Assembly (NCBI GenBank): GCA_030141605.1
Contig: JAQGDQ010000078.1
Location: forward strand, 310,001-374,000
Source of the DNA: Tubiluchus corallicola
Taxonomy: Eukaryota; Priapulida; Priapulimorpha; Priapulimorphida; Tubiluchidae
Reading direction: 5' to 3'
Length of the DNA: 64,000 nucleotides
Part shown: in pieces, positions 63,486 to 64,000 of the stretch
Position numbering within the stretch: the stretch's first letter is position 1
Layout: each line of letters opens with the position of its first letter
The notes under the pieces: model-generated
The model's input: the letters and a program-made list of their open reading frames with translations, nothing else
Told to the model about the DNA's origin: nothing
Database searches by the model: none
Program-made: the position numbers and the translations under genes

Positions 63486-64000
63486 TAATTTTTATTGTTA
63501 TCCCTGGCATAAAAAACAAGCAAGTTAATATACAAGTCAAATCCATCTACATGCGAAGAGCCCTTTCATTACTCATAGAATGTAATAGTAAATAACACGC
63601 GAAGCTACAATAATCTTAAATAACTAAAATAGATACTCTACCAAACCTACAGCTAGGCTGTTACTGTACAGCAGAGGCTAACTTATTTTTAGAATTTTTG
63701 TCATAATCACGCATGCACTTATTCCGTGATGTCAAATATTGCTCTGAAAACTTCAAATAGATATATTACAAATAATTTCATTAAAAAAATATTCGCTGAG
63801 TAAGTGCACACATATGTCAACTAAGATTAAACTCAAAGGCAGTAAATAAACACTTTGCAAAAGTTTCAATATCGCGCCATTATTGCTACACTTTCTAGCA
63901 ATTCAAAATCAGCTTTTAATTCAGTCTCCCAAAATAAAGGTATTTTCAAGTTTATTCCTGGGTACCATGACTACTATCATATCTTGTCGCAAACTATCTG
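63486..64000. other. Right window end, nothing recognised
   Basis: AT-rich sequence with no supported gene or repeat. Confidence 0.5.

Overview
The window is AT-rich, intron-rich animal genomic DNA. Genes are split by GT-AG introns of about 0.4-4 kb. Their closest recognisable relatives are conserved metazoan proteins: PRMT9, NDUFC2, FAM114A and ZMAT2. Degenerate non-LTR retrotransposons and short inverted-repeat DNA transposons fill introns and intergenic DNA. The mix suggests an invertebrate, perhaps an early-branching one such as a sponge or cnidarian. That placement is inference, and no species marker is visible. There is no bacterial operon, CRISPR array or phage.

Layout, left to right. 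(1) 141-8598, minus: the N-terminal part of PRMT9, running off the left edge; exon joins were checked by phase. (2) 8757-13600: intergenic transposon field with a non-LTR relic interrupted by a second one, and a CAA/TAA microsatellite. (3) 13830-19078, plus: NDUFC2 in three exons; intron 1 carries a CR1-like relic that itself carries an 831-bp DNA transposon. (4) 20463-31440, minus: FAM114A homologue, 12 coding exons, 568 aa. (5) 31480-36600: RT relics, a transposon split by a retroelement, and two related palindrome-rich transposons. (6) 38180-44297, plus: ZMAT2, six exons, exactly 199 aa. (7) 49142-55516, minus: a 1,130-aa protein of no recognised family with about twenty 11-residue repeats in a higher-order array. 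(8) 56013-57977, minus: a 159-aa HMG-box protein. (9) 58175-61426: a TTAA-type element nested inside another TTAA-type element. (10) 61.4-64 kb: weak retroelement traces.

The genes do not form a cluster of common function. PRMT9 (known to methylate the splicing factor SF3B2 in mammals) and ZMAT2 (a B-complex spliceosome protein) both touch splicing. The unknown repeat protein and the HMG-box protein are adjacent, same-strand and both look nuclear. Any link within either pair is speculation. The main novelties are the coding minisatellite protein, its orphan HMG neighbour, and several datable nested insertions. I found no complete autonomous transposon and no defence or mobile gene system.
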